The position numbers and the translations under genes are program-made. Below are positions 1-7,400 of a stretch of 64,000 bases of DNA, in pieces; the stretch's first letter is position 1; each line of letters opens with the position of its first letter. A model generated the notes under the pieces. The model was not told where the DNA came from, ran no database searches, and saw nothing but the letters and a program-made list of their open reading frames with translations. Source of the stretch: Nitrosomonadales bacterium (lineage in GTDB: Bacteria > Pseudomonadota > Gammaproteobacteria > Burkholderiales > Gallionellaceae). The stretch is from the NCBI GenBank assembly GCA_016235045.1, contig JACRME010000016.1, forward strand, positions 62,001 through 126,000, in the 5' to 3' direction.

Positions 1-2
1 TG

Positions 3-128
3 GGCGGCCCCAACGCCATGATCGCGGTCGAGCAAAGCGTGGCAGACATGCGCAAAGTGATAGCCGGTCTTACGCTGGCAGACACGGGCAAGTTCATCGG
101 CAATGATGGGCTGGTGATTCCGTGGTGA
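3..128 (+). CDS. SDR-family oxidoreductase, C-terminal fragment (cut by window edge)
   Basis: The reading frame is open from the first bases of the window and stops at TGA 126-128, giving 41 residues that begin GGPNAMIAVEQ and end FIGNDGLVIPW. The short acidic/glycine turn followed by a terminal IPW is the usual end of C-factor-like short-chain dehydrogenases, where the tail reads like FxxYDGxxIPW. The Rossmann fold and the catalytic Tyr-Lys pair lie outside the window, so cofactor and substrate cannot be judged. The family call rests only on this tail. Confidence 0.5.
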   Translation, partial: GGPNAMIAVEQSVADMRKVIAGLTLADTGKFIGNDGLVIPW

Positions 129-153
129 CTTCGCTTGCTGGATCGCGTGATAT

Positions 154-169
154 GGACTAACATTAGTCC
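154..169. promoter_or_regulatory. Perfect inverted repeat upstream of the toxin-antitoxin pair
   Basis: GGACTAA-CA-TTAGTCC is a perfect 7-2-7 palindrome ending 23 bases before the antitoxin ATG. Toxin-antitoxin operons are normally autoregulated by the antitoxin or the complex binding such a site, so this is a likely operator. It lies directly after the SDR gene, so it may also mark the edge of the inserted module. Confidence 0.6.
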
Positions 170-192
170 ACTTGATCCATGCGAGGTGTGTC

Positions 193-435
193 ATGTCAAC
201 AGTCAATATCCATGAAGCCAAAACCCAGTTCTCACGCATCGTCGAGCAGGCGGAGGCGGGCGAGGAGATCGTGATCGCGCGTGGCGGAAAGCCGGTGGCG
301 CGCCTGGTGTCTCTGGCTTCTGCCGCGCCCAAACCCCGCAAGCTCGGTCTGGGCAAGAAACGTTTCACTTTTCCGGCAAACTTCGACAACCTGAATGCGG
401 GTGAAATAACGTCCATGTTCGAGCAGGGCAAATAA
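193..435 (+). CDS. Type II antitoxin, Phd/YefM family (partner of the VapC-like toxin)
   Basis: This 80-residue protein starts MSTVNIHEAKTQFSRIV and contains ARGGKPVARLVSL, the classical N-terminal DNA-binding segment of Phd/YefM antitoxins. It would bind the operator and, through its C-terminal tail, neutralise the toxin encoded next. The ATG at 193 is preferred over the upstream start at 172 because GAGG lies 6-7 bases before it and the homologous N-terminus begins here. It overlaps the toxin start by one base (TAATG), so the two are translationally coupled. Confidence 0.88.
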   Translation: MSTVNIHEAKTQFSRIVEQAEAGEEIVIARGGKPVARLVSLASAAPKPRKLGLGKKRFTFPANFDNLNAGEITSMFEQGK

Positions 436-842
436 TGGCCCGGCACGTGTACTTGCTGGATACCAATGTACTACTGGCGGCATTGCTTGCCCCCGAACGC
501 TTGCCTCAAGAGGTGGTCGCGGGGCTGTCCGATTCATCCAACACTGTCTATTTCAGCTCGGCCAGCATTTGGGAAATCGCGATCAAGCGGTCTTTGAACC
601 GTGCGGATTTTGATTTTTCTCCGGAGGATATTCACCGCCTTGCGAAGGACACCGGGTTCACCGAACTGACGGTGAAAGGTGAGGATTGCTATCCCCTGGT
701 GGATTTGCCCTGGCATCACCGAGACCCGTTTGATCGATTACTGATTGCGCAGGCGCAATCGTTGCCAGCCTATTTGCTCACAACCGATGGCGTGCTGAGC
801 CAATATTCAGAGCTGGTCGTGCATCTGACTTTGAGGCCATGA
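435..842 (+). CDS. PIN-domain ribonuclease toxin, VapC family
   Basis: A 135-residue PIN-domain protein. The conserved acidic residues that bind magnesium are visible: Asp in LLDTNVLL near the N-terminus, Glu in SIWEIAIK, and the Asp pair in HHRDPFDRLL, followed by an Asp in LLTTDGVL. PIN toxins of this type cleave RNA and are held inactive by the antitoxin. The gene overlaps the Phd-like antitoxin gene and is of full length. Target RNA cannot be predicted from the sequence. Confidence 0.9.
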   Translation: MARHVYLLDTNVLLAALLAPERLPQEVVAGLSDSSNTVYFSSASIWEIAIKRSLNRADFDFSPEDIHRLAKDTGFTELTVKGEDCYPLVDLPWHHRDPFDRLLIAQAQSLPAYLLTTDGVLSQYSELVVHLTLRP

Positions 843-860
843 ATGATTAAGGAGATAGTC

Positions 861-1187
861 ATGGACAAATTAAAGAACATTCACCCCGGCGAAATCCTCC
901 GCGAAGAGTTCTTGCTCCCGATGGAGATCAGCCAAACCAGACTCGCCAACTCCATCGGAGTGCCACCGCGTCGCATCAACGAGATCGTGCTGGGCAAGCG
1001 CGGCATCACGGCGGATACCGCCTTGCGCCTTGCCAAAGTGTTCGGAACCTCCGTGCAATTCTGGATGGGATTGCAGGACGAATACGAACTGCGCGAGGCA
1101 CGCAGCGCGATCAAGGATCAACTGGAACAGATGATGCCGATTGCGGGTAGAAAGTATTTCGAGCCAGGCCACTTTAATTCGTGGTGA
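861..1187 (+). CDS. higA: HigA/VapI-family XRE antitoxin without a visible HigB
   Basis: This 108-residue protein opens MDKLKNIHPGEILREEFL, the signature of HigA-type addiction-module antidotes, followed by an XRE helix-turn-helix (about residues 20-75, including RINEIVLGKRGITADTALRLAKVFG) and the typical FWMGLQDEYELR. The start at 861 is chosen because AAGGAG precedes it by 7 bases; the longer start at 843 lacks this. In ordinary higBA loci the toxin gene lies immediately upstream, but here that place is taken by vapC. It is either an orphan regulator, a relic, or an extra antitoxin for the pair upstream. Confidence 0.85.
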   Translation: MDKLKNIHPGEILREEFLLPMEISQTRLANSIGVPPRRINEIVLGKRGITADTALRLAKVFGTSVQFWMGLQDEYELREARSAIKDQLEQMMPIAGRKYFEPGHFNSW

Positions 1188-1329
1188 TGCTGCGGCCTTG
1201 GTGAAGGTCTATATCTTTTGGCATATAGGCGAGCAGGGGATTTGCTGCTAGGCTTCGGTGCGTTGGGTTGTAGGGCATGGAAAAGAATTTCGAGAGTAGG
1301 CTTCTTTAACTCATCTGCTTCGGTAAAAC

Positions 1330-1677
1330 ATGAAACTACCCAATGGCGGCAGTGCAGTCGTTGACATCGAAAAGTTGCGGGGATACTGTCTATCCGCACA
1401 GCACCCGGAAGGTCGACATAAGGCACGAGTGTTCTTGGCAACGCTGGGAATGTCGGTTACCGATGCAGACAAGTTGCGTGAGTTATTGCTGTCTGCAGCC
1501 GAGTCAAATGATAAAGTTTCCATGACCGGCGCTGATGAATATGGTAGCCGCTACACAATGGATGCGCATGTCGTCTGGGGTAGTCGTGGGGCGATTGTCA
1601 GAAGCGCATGGATTATCAAGATTGGTGAGGATTTTCCGCGCTTAGTCAGTTGTTATGTATTGAGAGGTGACGCATGA
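1330..1677 (+). CDS. DUF6883-like hypothetical protein
   Basis: A 115-residue soluble protein. MKLPNGG, AVVDIEKLRGYCLS, HPEGRHKARVF and RSAWIIKIGEDFPRLVSCYVL match the pattern of proteins annotated as DUF6883, a small domain often found in accessory islands and beside polymorphic-toxin or toxin-antitoxin genes. No catalytic motif is obvious apart from conserved His/Lys/Arg residues in GRHKARV. It overlaps the next gene by four bases (ATGA), so the two form a unit. The function is unknown. Confidence 0.75.
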   Translation: MKLPNGGSAVVDIEKLRGYCLSAQHPEGRHKARVFLATLGMSVTDADKLRELLLSAAESNDKVSMTGADEYGSRYTMDAHVVWGSRGAIVRSAWIIKIGEDFPRLVSCYVLRGDA

Positions 1678-1883
1678 AAACATTAGAAGTGGTCGCACTG
1701 ACTAACGATGTTCCGGAAAAACATCTTCGCCGTGGTCAGGTAGGGACGATTGTAGAGCTACTCGCACACGGCATGGTGGAAGTTGAATTCTCCGATTTGG
1801 AGGGGGTGCCTTACGCCATGTGCGCGATACCGGAAAACAGCTTGATGGTATTGCATCACATCCCGGATGCGATTGCGGCATAG
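1674..1883 (+). CDS. DUF4926-like hypothetical protein
   Basis: A 69-residue protein with ALTNDVPEKHLRRGQVGTIVE and VEFSDLEGVPYAM, the compact all-beta pattern of DUF4926. Members are small and often accompany DUF6883. Start and stop overlap with the upstream gene is ATGA, so translation is coupled. The pair has the size and arrangement of a small two-protein module, but no activity is established for it, and I do not assign toxin or immunity roles. Confidence 0.75.
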   Translation: MKTLEVVALTNDVPEKHLRRGQVGTIVELLAHGMVEVEFSDLEGVPYAMCAIPENSLMVLHHIPDAIAA

Positions 1884-1918
1884 GTTTTTGCAGAGGTTGG
1901 TGTCGTAATGCAAGACCT

Positions 1919-1980
1919 GACCCCGTGCTTGCTTTCCGTGCTTGCTTTTGACCCCGTGCTTGCTTTCTGCAAAGACCCCG
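1919..1980. repeat. Short direct repeats around CCCCGTGCTTGCTTT
   Basis: GACCCCGTGCTTGCTTTC occurs twice with a partial copy (CCGTGCTTGCTTT) between them, followed by a further GACCCCG. The units abut with no unique spacers. The stretch lies between the DUF4926 gene and the small membrane-protein gene and looks like the debris of a dispersed repeat or an insertion junction. Confidence 0.6.
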
Positions 1981-2056
1981 CGCGGAAGGCTAAAGAGCCT
2001 GATCAGCCACCGTCTCCACCTCAACCCACAGGGCCGCAAGCATGGATGGCTCGATA

Positions 2057-2554
2057 ATGTCCATTCATAGAATGAGAAGTACTTACGAAATTCTTGAGAC
2101 GACGCGGAGCGAATTCAACAAATTCGACAGCAGTGTCGTGTGTCCGTTAATCGGGCTAACACAAGAGGAAATGGAGAAGCTTGGCTTTGCTGAGATTGCG
2201 CGGCTCATCAATGATCTTGATATTCGTAAGCGCTATTGCGATCTAGCCATTGCGATGCTCAACGCGAATATTTCCCACTACCGCTCTGACGCAACCCCTA
2301 TCTTGGTTCGTAGAGCTGACAATACAGCGGTAGTTGTTTCAACACTCCTTGCGGCGGCTTTTGTTCAATACCTAAATGGCATTGTAGCTGCTCTATTTGC
2401 ATCGGCAGCTTGGTACTGGCTAGCCGCCGAAATATCTCGTCGTAGGCTGGAGCAACTAAATAAAGATGCTGAGGCACATAACGAACTTGTTGCTGGTTGG
2501 GCCGAAACACTACGAGGGTGGGAGGTTGAGCGTGTCGCACTACAGTCTTTATAG
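2057..2554 (+). CDS. Hypothetical membrane protein
   Basis: I do not recognise this protein. It has about 165 residues: a charged N-terminal half with heptad-like spacing, then a hydrophobic hairpin (TAVVVSTLLAAAFVQYLNGIVAALFASAAWYWLA) that could form one or two membrane helices, then a charged C-terminal helix. The ATG at 2057 has GGATGG seven bases before it; the start at 2042 given by the ORF track has no ribosome site. Its small size, membrane hairpin and place between toxin-antitoxin genes and an FRG gene recall membrane effectors of defence islands, but this is only context. Confidence 0.55.
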   Translation: MSIHRMRSTYEILETTRSEFNKFDSSVVCPLIGLTQEEMEKLGFAEIARLINDLDIRKRYCDLAIAMLNANISHYRSDATPILVRRADNTAVVVSTLLAAAFVQYLNGIVAALFASAAWYWLAAEISRRRLEQLNKDAEAHNELVAGWAETLRGWEVERVALQSL

Positions 2555-2709
2555 ATTAACGAATAGCAATAAAACGGGTCAGTACCGAGTCAAATTGCTT
2601 TTGGAGAAATGATGAAAATGAAATCGACTCCAGTACCTTCGGATCCCGCCTCCTTTCGGCCCCCCCATCGATTCGATGCCATCGATTCTCGTTTTGTGTT
2701 GGGGGCTTA

Positions 2710-3567
2710 ATGGCTAGAAGAAAAAGCTGGGAGTGGATTGATAAGGGCAATGGCTATGCTGAGGTTAAGCTTCTATCGTGGAAATATTTCACCGATTTTG
2801 TATATAAAGAAATGCTTAACTATGAGACCTATGTTTGGAGGGGGCAAAGGTGTGACGACTGGGCGCTTGAATCTACATTAGATAGGCTGGTTAACAAAGC
2901 GAAGGTCGCCAAAACAAAGCGGCATGGGTTTGTTAAATCACATCTAGAGCAATTTCAATATGCTGTAAGAGGAAGGCGGGGTATGCATCCGCCATTAATT
3001 GAAGATGAGAATGAGTGGTGGGCGCTTGGTCAGCATCATGGGTTAGCTACTCCTTTGCTTGATTGGACGACCTCTCCATTTGTTGCGGCATATTTTGCCT
3101 TCATCGGCGAAGGTGAAATTCAAACGCGCCATCGCGCTATTTTTGCGCTTCATCGACCAACCGTGGAAAGGTTGGTTCGGGAAAAAGTGAAGGCGAAAGA
3201 GGAAGAAAATAAACGAGATAAGGAAGATAAGAAGCCAATGAATGCGCTGGCGGCTCTACTCATGGATGCGCCAGTAAGGCCGGACGTGGAATTTATTCGC
3301 CCCTTCTCAGACGAAAATATGCGTCTTGTAAATCAAGGTGGGCTGTTTACTCGTGCACCACGCGATAAGCCGCTTGATATTTGGATACAAGAAAATCCTG
3401 ATGGGAACGTTGGATATACGCTTATCAAAATCATCCTTCCTGATGTGGATAGGGCTGAGTGTCTGAAGATGCTAAATCGAATGAATATTAATCATCTAAC
3501 TCTGTTCCCCGATTTATATGGAGCCTCTAAGTTTTGCAATCTCTTTGGTGAAATTGAGAAGTATTAA
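2710..3567 (+). CDS. FRG-domain protein
   Basis: A 285-residue protein whose N-terminal half carries YVWRGQRCDDWALESTLDR and, about 60 residues on, HHGLATPLLDWTTSPFVAAYFAF, the two hallmark blocks of the FRG domain (named for its conserved Phe-Arg-Gly-like motif, here WRGQ). FRG proteins are common in accessory and defence islands; their biochemical activity is not settled. A Lys/Glu-rich linker (KVKAKEEENKRDKEDKK) precedes the C-terminal third. The gene is AT-richer than the downstream tex gene, in keeping with horizontal origin. Confidence 0.85.
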   Translation: MARRKSWEWIDKGNGYAEVKLLSWKYFTDFVYKEMLNYETYVWRGQRCDDWALESTLDRLVNKAKVAKTKRHGFVKSHLEQFQYAVRGRRGMHPPLIEDENEWWALGQHHGLATPLLDWTTSPFVAAYFAFIGEGEIQTRHRAIFALHRPTVERLVREKVKAKEEENKRDKEDKKPMNALAALLMDAPVRPDVEFIRPFSDENMRLVNQGGLFTRAPRDKPLDIWIQENPDGNVGYTLIKIILPDVDRAECLKMLNRMNINHLTLFPDLYGASKFCNLFGEIEKY

Positions 3568-3682
3568 ACGCGAAACATCGTTTGAAAACTATTGGGGGCA
3601 CCAAGAATAGTTTTGTATTTCTAAATACTCTTTCGGCCTTACTCCTATCTTGGCATAATCCGCCCCTCGCAAATTTCACCCA

Positions 3683-3706
3683 TAGACCTCTCCCCGCAGA
3701 GGTCTA
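3683..3706 (+). terminator. Hairpin between the FRG gene and tex
   Basis: TAGACCTCT-CCCCGC-AGAGGTCTA forms a perfect 9-bp stem with a 6-base loop followed by TTTAAT. The T-tract is short, so it is a weak intrinsic terminator for the FRG gene or a structured leader 28 bases before tex. Confidence 0.45.
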
Positions 3707-3734
3707 TTTAATCCAGTAACTCGTAAACCAATCT

Positions 3735-6236
3735 ATGCTTCCATCAATCGAACAACGCCTTGCCGCCGAGATCGCGGCCAAACCTGCTCAAATCGCTGCT
3801 GCCATTGCCTTGCTGGACGAGGGGGCGACGGTGCCATTCATCTCGCGCTATCGCAAAGAGGCGACGGGCGGGCTGGACGATACGCAGTTGCGCTTGCTGG
3901 AAGACCGGCTGCGTTATCTGCGCGAGCTGGAAGAGCGCCGCGAGGCCATCATTGCCTCGATCACCGAGCAGGGCAAGATGACGCCGGAGCTGTTGAAGGC
4001 GGTGTCGCTGGCCACCGACAAGACGCATCTGGAAGACTTGTATCTGCCGTACAAGCCGAAGCGCCGCACCAAGGCGCAGATCGCGCTGGAGGCGGGGCTG
4101 GAGCCGTTGGCGGATATGCTGCTGGCGAATCCGACGTTGAATCCGGAAGAGGAGGCGGCCAAGTATCTGCGCGAGCCATTCACCAGCGAGGCGGGCGATG
4201 CCAACCCCGGCGTGGCGGATGCCAAGGCGGCGCTGGATGGCGCGCGGCAGATATTGATGGAGCGCTTTGCCGAAGATGCGGGCCTGCTGCAATCGCTGCG
4301 CGAATATGTGCAGCAGCACGGCGTGGTGCAATCGAAAGTCATCGAAGGCAAGAATGACGCGGCGGAGAAGTACGCCGACTATTTCGATTATTCCGAATCC
4401 ATCAACACCATTCCTTCGCACCGCGCGCTGGCGGTGTTCCGTGGCCGCCGCGAAGAGATGCTGGATGTGCAACTGCGTCTGGATAGCGAAGAAGAGAAAC
4501 CGACCTGGGCCTCGCCGCACAACCCGTGCGAGATGCGCATCGCCAGCCGCTTCAACATCAAGGACATGAACCGCCCGGCCGACCGCTGGCTGATGGATAC
4601 CGCGCGCTGGACCTGGCGCGTGAAGAGCTTTATGCATCTGGAATCGGAACTGATGGGCGCGCTGCGAAGCCGTGCCGAGACCGAGGCCATCAACGTGTTC
4701 GCGCGCAACCTGAAAGCGCTGCTGCTGGCCGCACCCGCCGGGCCGCGCGTGACCATGGGGCTGGACCCCGGCATCCGCACCGGCGTGAAAGTGGCGGTGG
4801 TGGACGAGACCGGCAAGGTGGTGGATACCGCTACCGTTTATCCGCACCAGCCAAGGAATGATTGGGATGGGGCGTTGCATACGCTGGTGCAGTTGGCGAA
4901 GAAACATAGGGTGACGTTGATTGCGATTGGGAATGGGACGGCTTCGCGGGAGACGGATAGGTTGGCGCAGGAGTTGATCAAGTTGTGCGGGAGCGCCGAC
5001 GTGCTCCTTCCCCCTGCCAAGGGGAAGGCTAGGATGAGGGTAGAGTCGAGAGACACTAACGCTTCTACCCCCTCCCTAACCCTCCCCCTGCAAGGAGGGG
5101 ATGTCGCAGCTACCGATGGAAGATCCGGGTTGAAGATGACCAGCATCGTCGTTTCCGAGGCCGGCGCATCGGTGTATTCCGCTTCCGAATTCGCTTCGCG
5201 CGAATTGCCGGAGCTGGATGTCTCGCTGCGCGGTGCGGTGTCCATCGCACGCCGCCTGCAAGACCCGCTGGCCGAGCTGGTGAAGATCGATCCCAAGTCG
5301 ATTGGTGTTGGCCAATACCAGCACGACGTGAGCCAGTTCCAGTTGGCGCGTTCGCTGGATGCAGTGGTGGAAGATTGCGTCAATGCGGTGGGCGTGGATG
5401 TGAACACGGCGTCGGTGCCTTTGCTGGCGCGGGTTTCCGGCTTGAGCAGCAGCGTGGCTCAGGCCATCGTAAACCAGCGCGACCTGAAAGGAAAATTCAA
5501 CAGCCGCGCCGAACTGCGCGAGGTGCCGCGCCTGGGCGACAAGACCTTCGAGCAGGCGGCGGGCTTTTTGCGCATCATGGGCGGCAACGATCCGCTCGAT
5601 GCTTCCGCCGTCCACCCCGAATCGTATCCGCTGGTGCAGCGCATCCTCGAAGACATCAAGCAGGACATCAAGGGCGTGATCGGCAACAGCAACCTGCTGA
5701 AGTCGCTCAGTCCTTCCAAATATCAGGACGAGAAATTCGGCATCCCGACCATCAGCGATATTTTGAAAGAACTGGAAAAACCCGGCCGCGATCCGCGTCC
5801 CGAGTTCACCACGGCAACGTTCAAGGAAGGCGTGGAATCCCTGTCCGACCTGCAGCCGGACATGATCCTCGAAGGCGTGGTCACCAACGTGGCCGCGTTC
5901 GGTGCCTTCGTGGATATCGGCGTGCATCAGGATGGGCTGGTGCACATCTCCGCGCTTGCCGACAAATTCGTCAAAGACCCGCACACCGTGGTGAAGGCGG
6001 GGCAGGTGGTGAAGGTGAAGGTGCTGGAGGTGGACGAGAAGCGCAAGAGGATCGCGCTGACGATGCGACTCACCGATTCGGCAGCGCAGGCGGGCGGGGG
6101 CAAGCACGTGAATAGACACGAACCGCGCGAGCATCGCGGGCAGGGCAAGCCGGCGGGGAAACCTGCCAACCGTGCTCCTACCCAACCCGCAACGGGTGGC
6201 GCGATGGCGGCGGCGTTTGCGAAGCTGAAGGGGTGA
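3735..6236 (+). CDS. tex: Tex-type RNA-binding transcription accessory protein with an in-frame repeat insertion
   Basis: At 833 residues this is longer than the usual 770-780. The order is: helical Tex N-terminal domain ([31 protein letters not shown]), YqgF/RuvX-like fold ([17 protein letters not shown] near residue 340), helix-hairpin-helix region, and a C-terminal S1 domain ([29 protein letters not shown], about residues 708-780). Tex binds nucleic acid and assists transcription. About 45 residues between QELIKLCG and [16 protein letters not shown] (about residues 419-465) have no place in the family and are encoded by a dispersed repeat that keeps the frame. The protein should still fold if this becomes a loop. 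Confidence 0.93.
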   Translation: MLPSIEQRLAAEIAAKPAQIAAAIALLDEGATVPFISRYRKEATGGLDDTQLRLLEDRLRYLRELEERREAIIASITEQGKMTPELLKAVSLATDKTHLEDLYLPYKPKRRTKAQIALEAGLEPLADMLLANPTLNPEEEAAKYLREPFTSEAGDANPGVADAKAALDGARQILMERFAEDAGLLQSLREYVQQHGVVQSKVIEGKNDAAEKYADYFDYSESINTIPSHRALAVFRGRREEMLDVQLRLDSEEEKPTWASPHNPCEMRIASRFNIKDMNRPADRWLMDTARWTWRVKSFMHLESELMGALRSRAETEAINVFARNLKALLLAAPAGPRVTMGLDPGIRTGVKVAVVDETGKVVDTATVYPHQPRNDWDGALHTLVQLAKKHRVTLIAIGNGTASRETDRLAQELIKLCGSADVLLPPAKGKARMRVESRDTNASTPSLTLPLQGGDVAATDGRSGLKMTSIVVSEAGASVYSASEFASRELPELDVSLRGAVSIARRLQDPLAELVKIDPKSIGVGQYQHDVSQFQLARSLDAVVEDCVNAVGVDVNTASVPLLARVSGLSSSVAQAIVNQRDLKGKFNSRAELREVPRLGDKTFEQAAGFLRIMGGNDPLDASAVHPESYPLVQRILEDIKQDIKGVIGNSNLLKSLSPSKYQDEKFGIPTISDILKELEKPGRDPRPEFTTATFKEGVESLSDLQPDMILEGVVTNVAAFGAFVDIGVHQDGLVHISALADKFVKDPHTVVKAGQVVKVKVLEVDEKRKRIALTMRLTDSAAQAGGGKHVNRHEPREHRGQGKPAGKPANRAPTQPATGGAMAAAFAKLKG
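4989..5100. repeat. Dispersed repeat inserted in frame within tex
   Basis: The stretch begins GGGAGCGCCGAC (one arm of the repeat family at 6245 and 9593) and runs into CTCCTTCCCCCT...GGGGAAGGCT and CCCCTCCCTAACCCTCCCCCTGCAAG, which are nearly identical to the intergenic copy at 19564-19671. It translates in the tex frame as [18 protein letters not shown]... with no stop. The matching ends plus a divergent middle are typical of palindromic, probably non-autonomous elements. Confidence 0.85.
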
Positions 6237-6244
6237 AGGTGTTT

Positions 6245-6293
6245 GGGAGCGCCGTCGTCCCGTCGGCGCTGTCTTAAAATCAGCCGACGAGAC
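6245..6293. repeat. Palindromic repeat, family A copy 1
   Basis: CGTCGGCGCTGTCTTAAAATCAGCCGACGAGAC is shared base for base with the copy at 9593-9653. GTCGGC...GCCGAC forms the internal stem. It lies 8 bases downstream of the tex stop codon, where it could also act as a transcript-end structure. Confidence 0.85.
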
Positions 6294-6419
6294 ACATCCG
6301 ACCGGAGCTTTGCCATGAATAACCTCATTCTGAGAAAGGTTACATAGGTGTTCTTTTTGGTGGCATGGCCATTCCTGTTTATTATGCAAAAAAAATAGCA
6401 TTACAGAACAGAGGAGCTT

Positions 6420-7214
6420 ATGCCGGGAGAAATAGGGGAAGTCGTATCCACAAGTTTGTCCAGTTCAGAGCGTGCCGATTTTGTGGAGATTGTCGAGTCG
6501 GGCATGCATATCAAGACCAGGGACGAGTTCTTCAAATGGACGCAAGCTGAACTGCAGCTCATTTTTCCCCACGGCATGCTGGTGTGCGGTGTCGGGCGGC
6601 TTGGGAAGGATGTGGTGCAGATTCAGAATGTCATGGGGTGTAATTTTCCGGATGAATATATCCAGGCCTTGCAGCGACCAGACGGGTTGACTCACAGCCC
6701 CATCATTCAGCGCTGGTTGAAAGAGCAACAACCCATTCTGTTCGAACCGGATTGTGAGGTGACGCAAAAGCTGGCACCGCCCGGCTGGCTGGATAATTTC
6801 CACCGCTACGGATTGGTCAACCTCGCCGCGCATGGACAGCGCGATGCCGACAGTCACTCTGCTAGTTACTTCAGCTTTTCCCGAATTCCCGGTTCACTGA
6901 ACCAGCGCCACGCTTACTTGCTGAAATTGCTGGTGCCGCATCTGCACACGGCGTTGATGCGGGTGTTATCCAATCCGCGGTTCAATGGTCGGCTGTCTCC
7001 GACGCAACAAATCAATTTGAGCGCCCGTGAAAAAGAGGTGCTGAAATGGATGTCCGACGGCAAGAGCAATTGGGAGATCGCACAGGTGATCGGACTGAGC
7101 GAATCCACAGTCAAGAATCATGTGCACCATATATTGGGCAAATTGCATGTCGGCACCCGCGCCCAGGCGGTTGCCAAGGCCATCAAACTCAAGTTTATCA
7201 GTGCGAAGCATTGA
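6420..7214 (+). CDS. LuxR-family regulator, EpsA-like (exosortase/exopolysaccharide associated)
   Basis: A 264-residue protein with an autoinducer-domain-like N-terminal region (about residues 10-180) and a C-terminal LuxR helix-turn-helix: LSAREKEVLKWMSDGKSNWEIAQVIGLSESTVKNHVHHILGKL. The N-terminal part (SSERADFVEIVESGMHIKTRDEFFKW and LQLIFPHGMLVCGVG) resembles the EpsA-type regulators that accompany XrtB/PEP-CTERM exopolysaccharide loci in betaproteobacteria. GAGGAG precedes the ATG. No exosortase or PEP-CTERM protein is in this window, so the regulated genes must be elsewhere, or may include the NHL lipoprotein downstream. Confidence 0.8.
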   Translation: MPGEIGEVVSTSLSSSERADFVEIVESGMHIKTRDEFFKWTQAELQLIFPHGMLVCGVGRLGKDVVQIQNVMGCNFPDEYIQALQRPDGLTHSPIIQRWLKEQQPILFEPDCEVTQKLAPPGWLDNFHRYGLVNLAAHGQRDADSHSASYFSFSRIPGSLNQRHAYLLKLLVPHLHTALMRVLSNPRFNGRLSPTQQINLSAREKEVLKWMSDGKSNWEIAQVIGLSESTVKNHVHHILGKLHVGTRAQAVAKAIKLKFISAKH

Positions 7215-7318
7215 TGTTTGCTGCAACCCGCGAGCTGAAGTCAGGCCCATATCACTGGGTTCACTTCTGCCTGAATCCGCTCCAACTCACTGATGCATAT
7301 GGTAAATGTGCAGAACCG

Positions 7319-7338
7319 TATAGACCGAACGGTCTATA
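7319..7338. promoter_or_regulatory. Perfect 20-bp palindrome upstream of the NHL lipoprotein gene
   Basis: TATAGACCGAACGGTCTATA is a perfect inverted repeat (9-2-9). TAGACCG-n2-CGGTCTA is a form seen in operators of TetR-family repressors. It lies 62 bases before the lipoprotein start, in the expected promoter zone. No TetR gene is present nearby, so the regulator would act in trans. Confidence 0.65.
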
Positions 7339-7400
7339 TATAAGTCCCGAGCCTTCGTGTAGTTTTCGCGCACTACTACTTAATTGAGAGGGATGGTCAT

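Noticed and set aside
843-1187. Canonical higBA operon
   Set aside because: The frame upstream of HigA is a PIN-domain toxin, not a HigB-type RelE-fold toxin.
1919-1980. Possible CRISPR-like repeats
   Set aside because: Units are short, directly adjoining and without unique spacers; no cas gene nearby.
3744-4907. 387-aa minus-strand frame inside tex
   Set aside because: It is antisense to well-conserved Tex sequence, has low-complexity His/Arg/Gln-rich composition and matches no family; a shadow of GC-rich coding DNA.
5003-5100. Frameshift or pseudogene in tex
   Set aside because: The frame stays open through the inserted repeat and conserved sequence continues in the same frame, so it is an insertion rather than a break.
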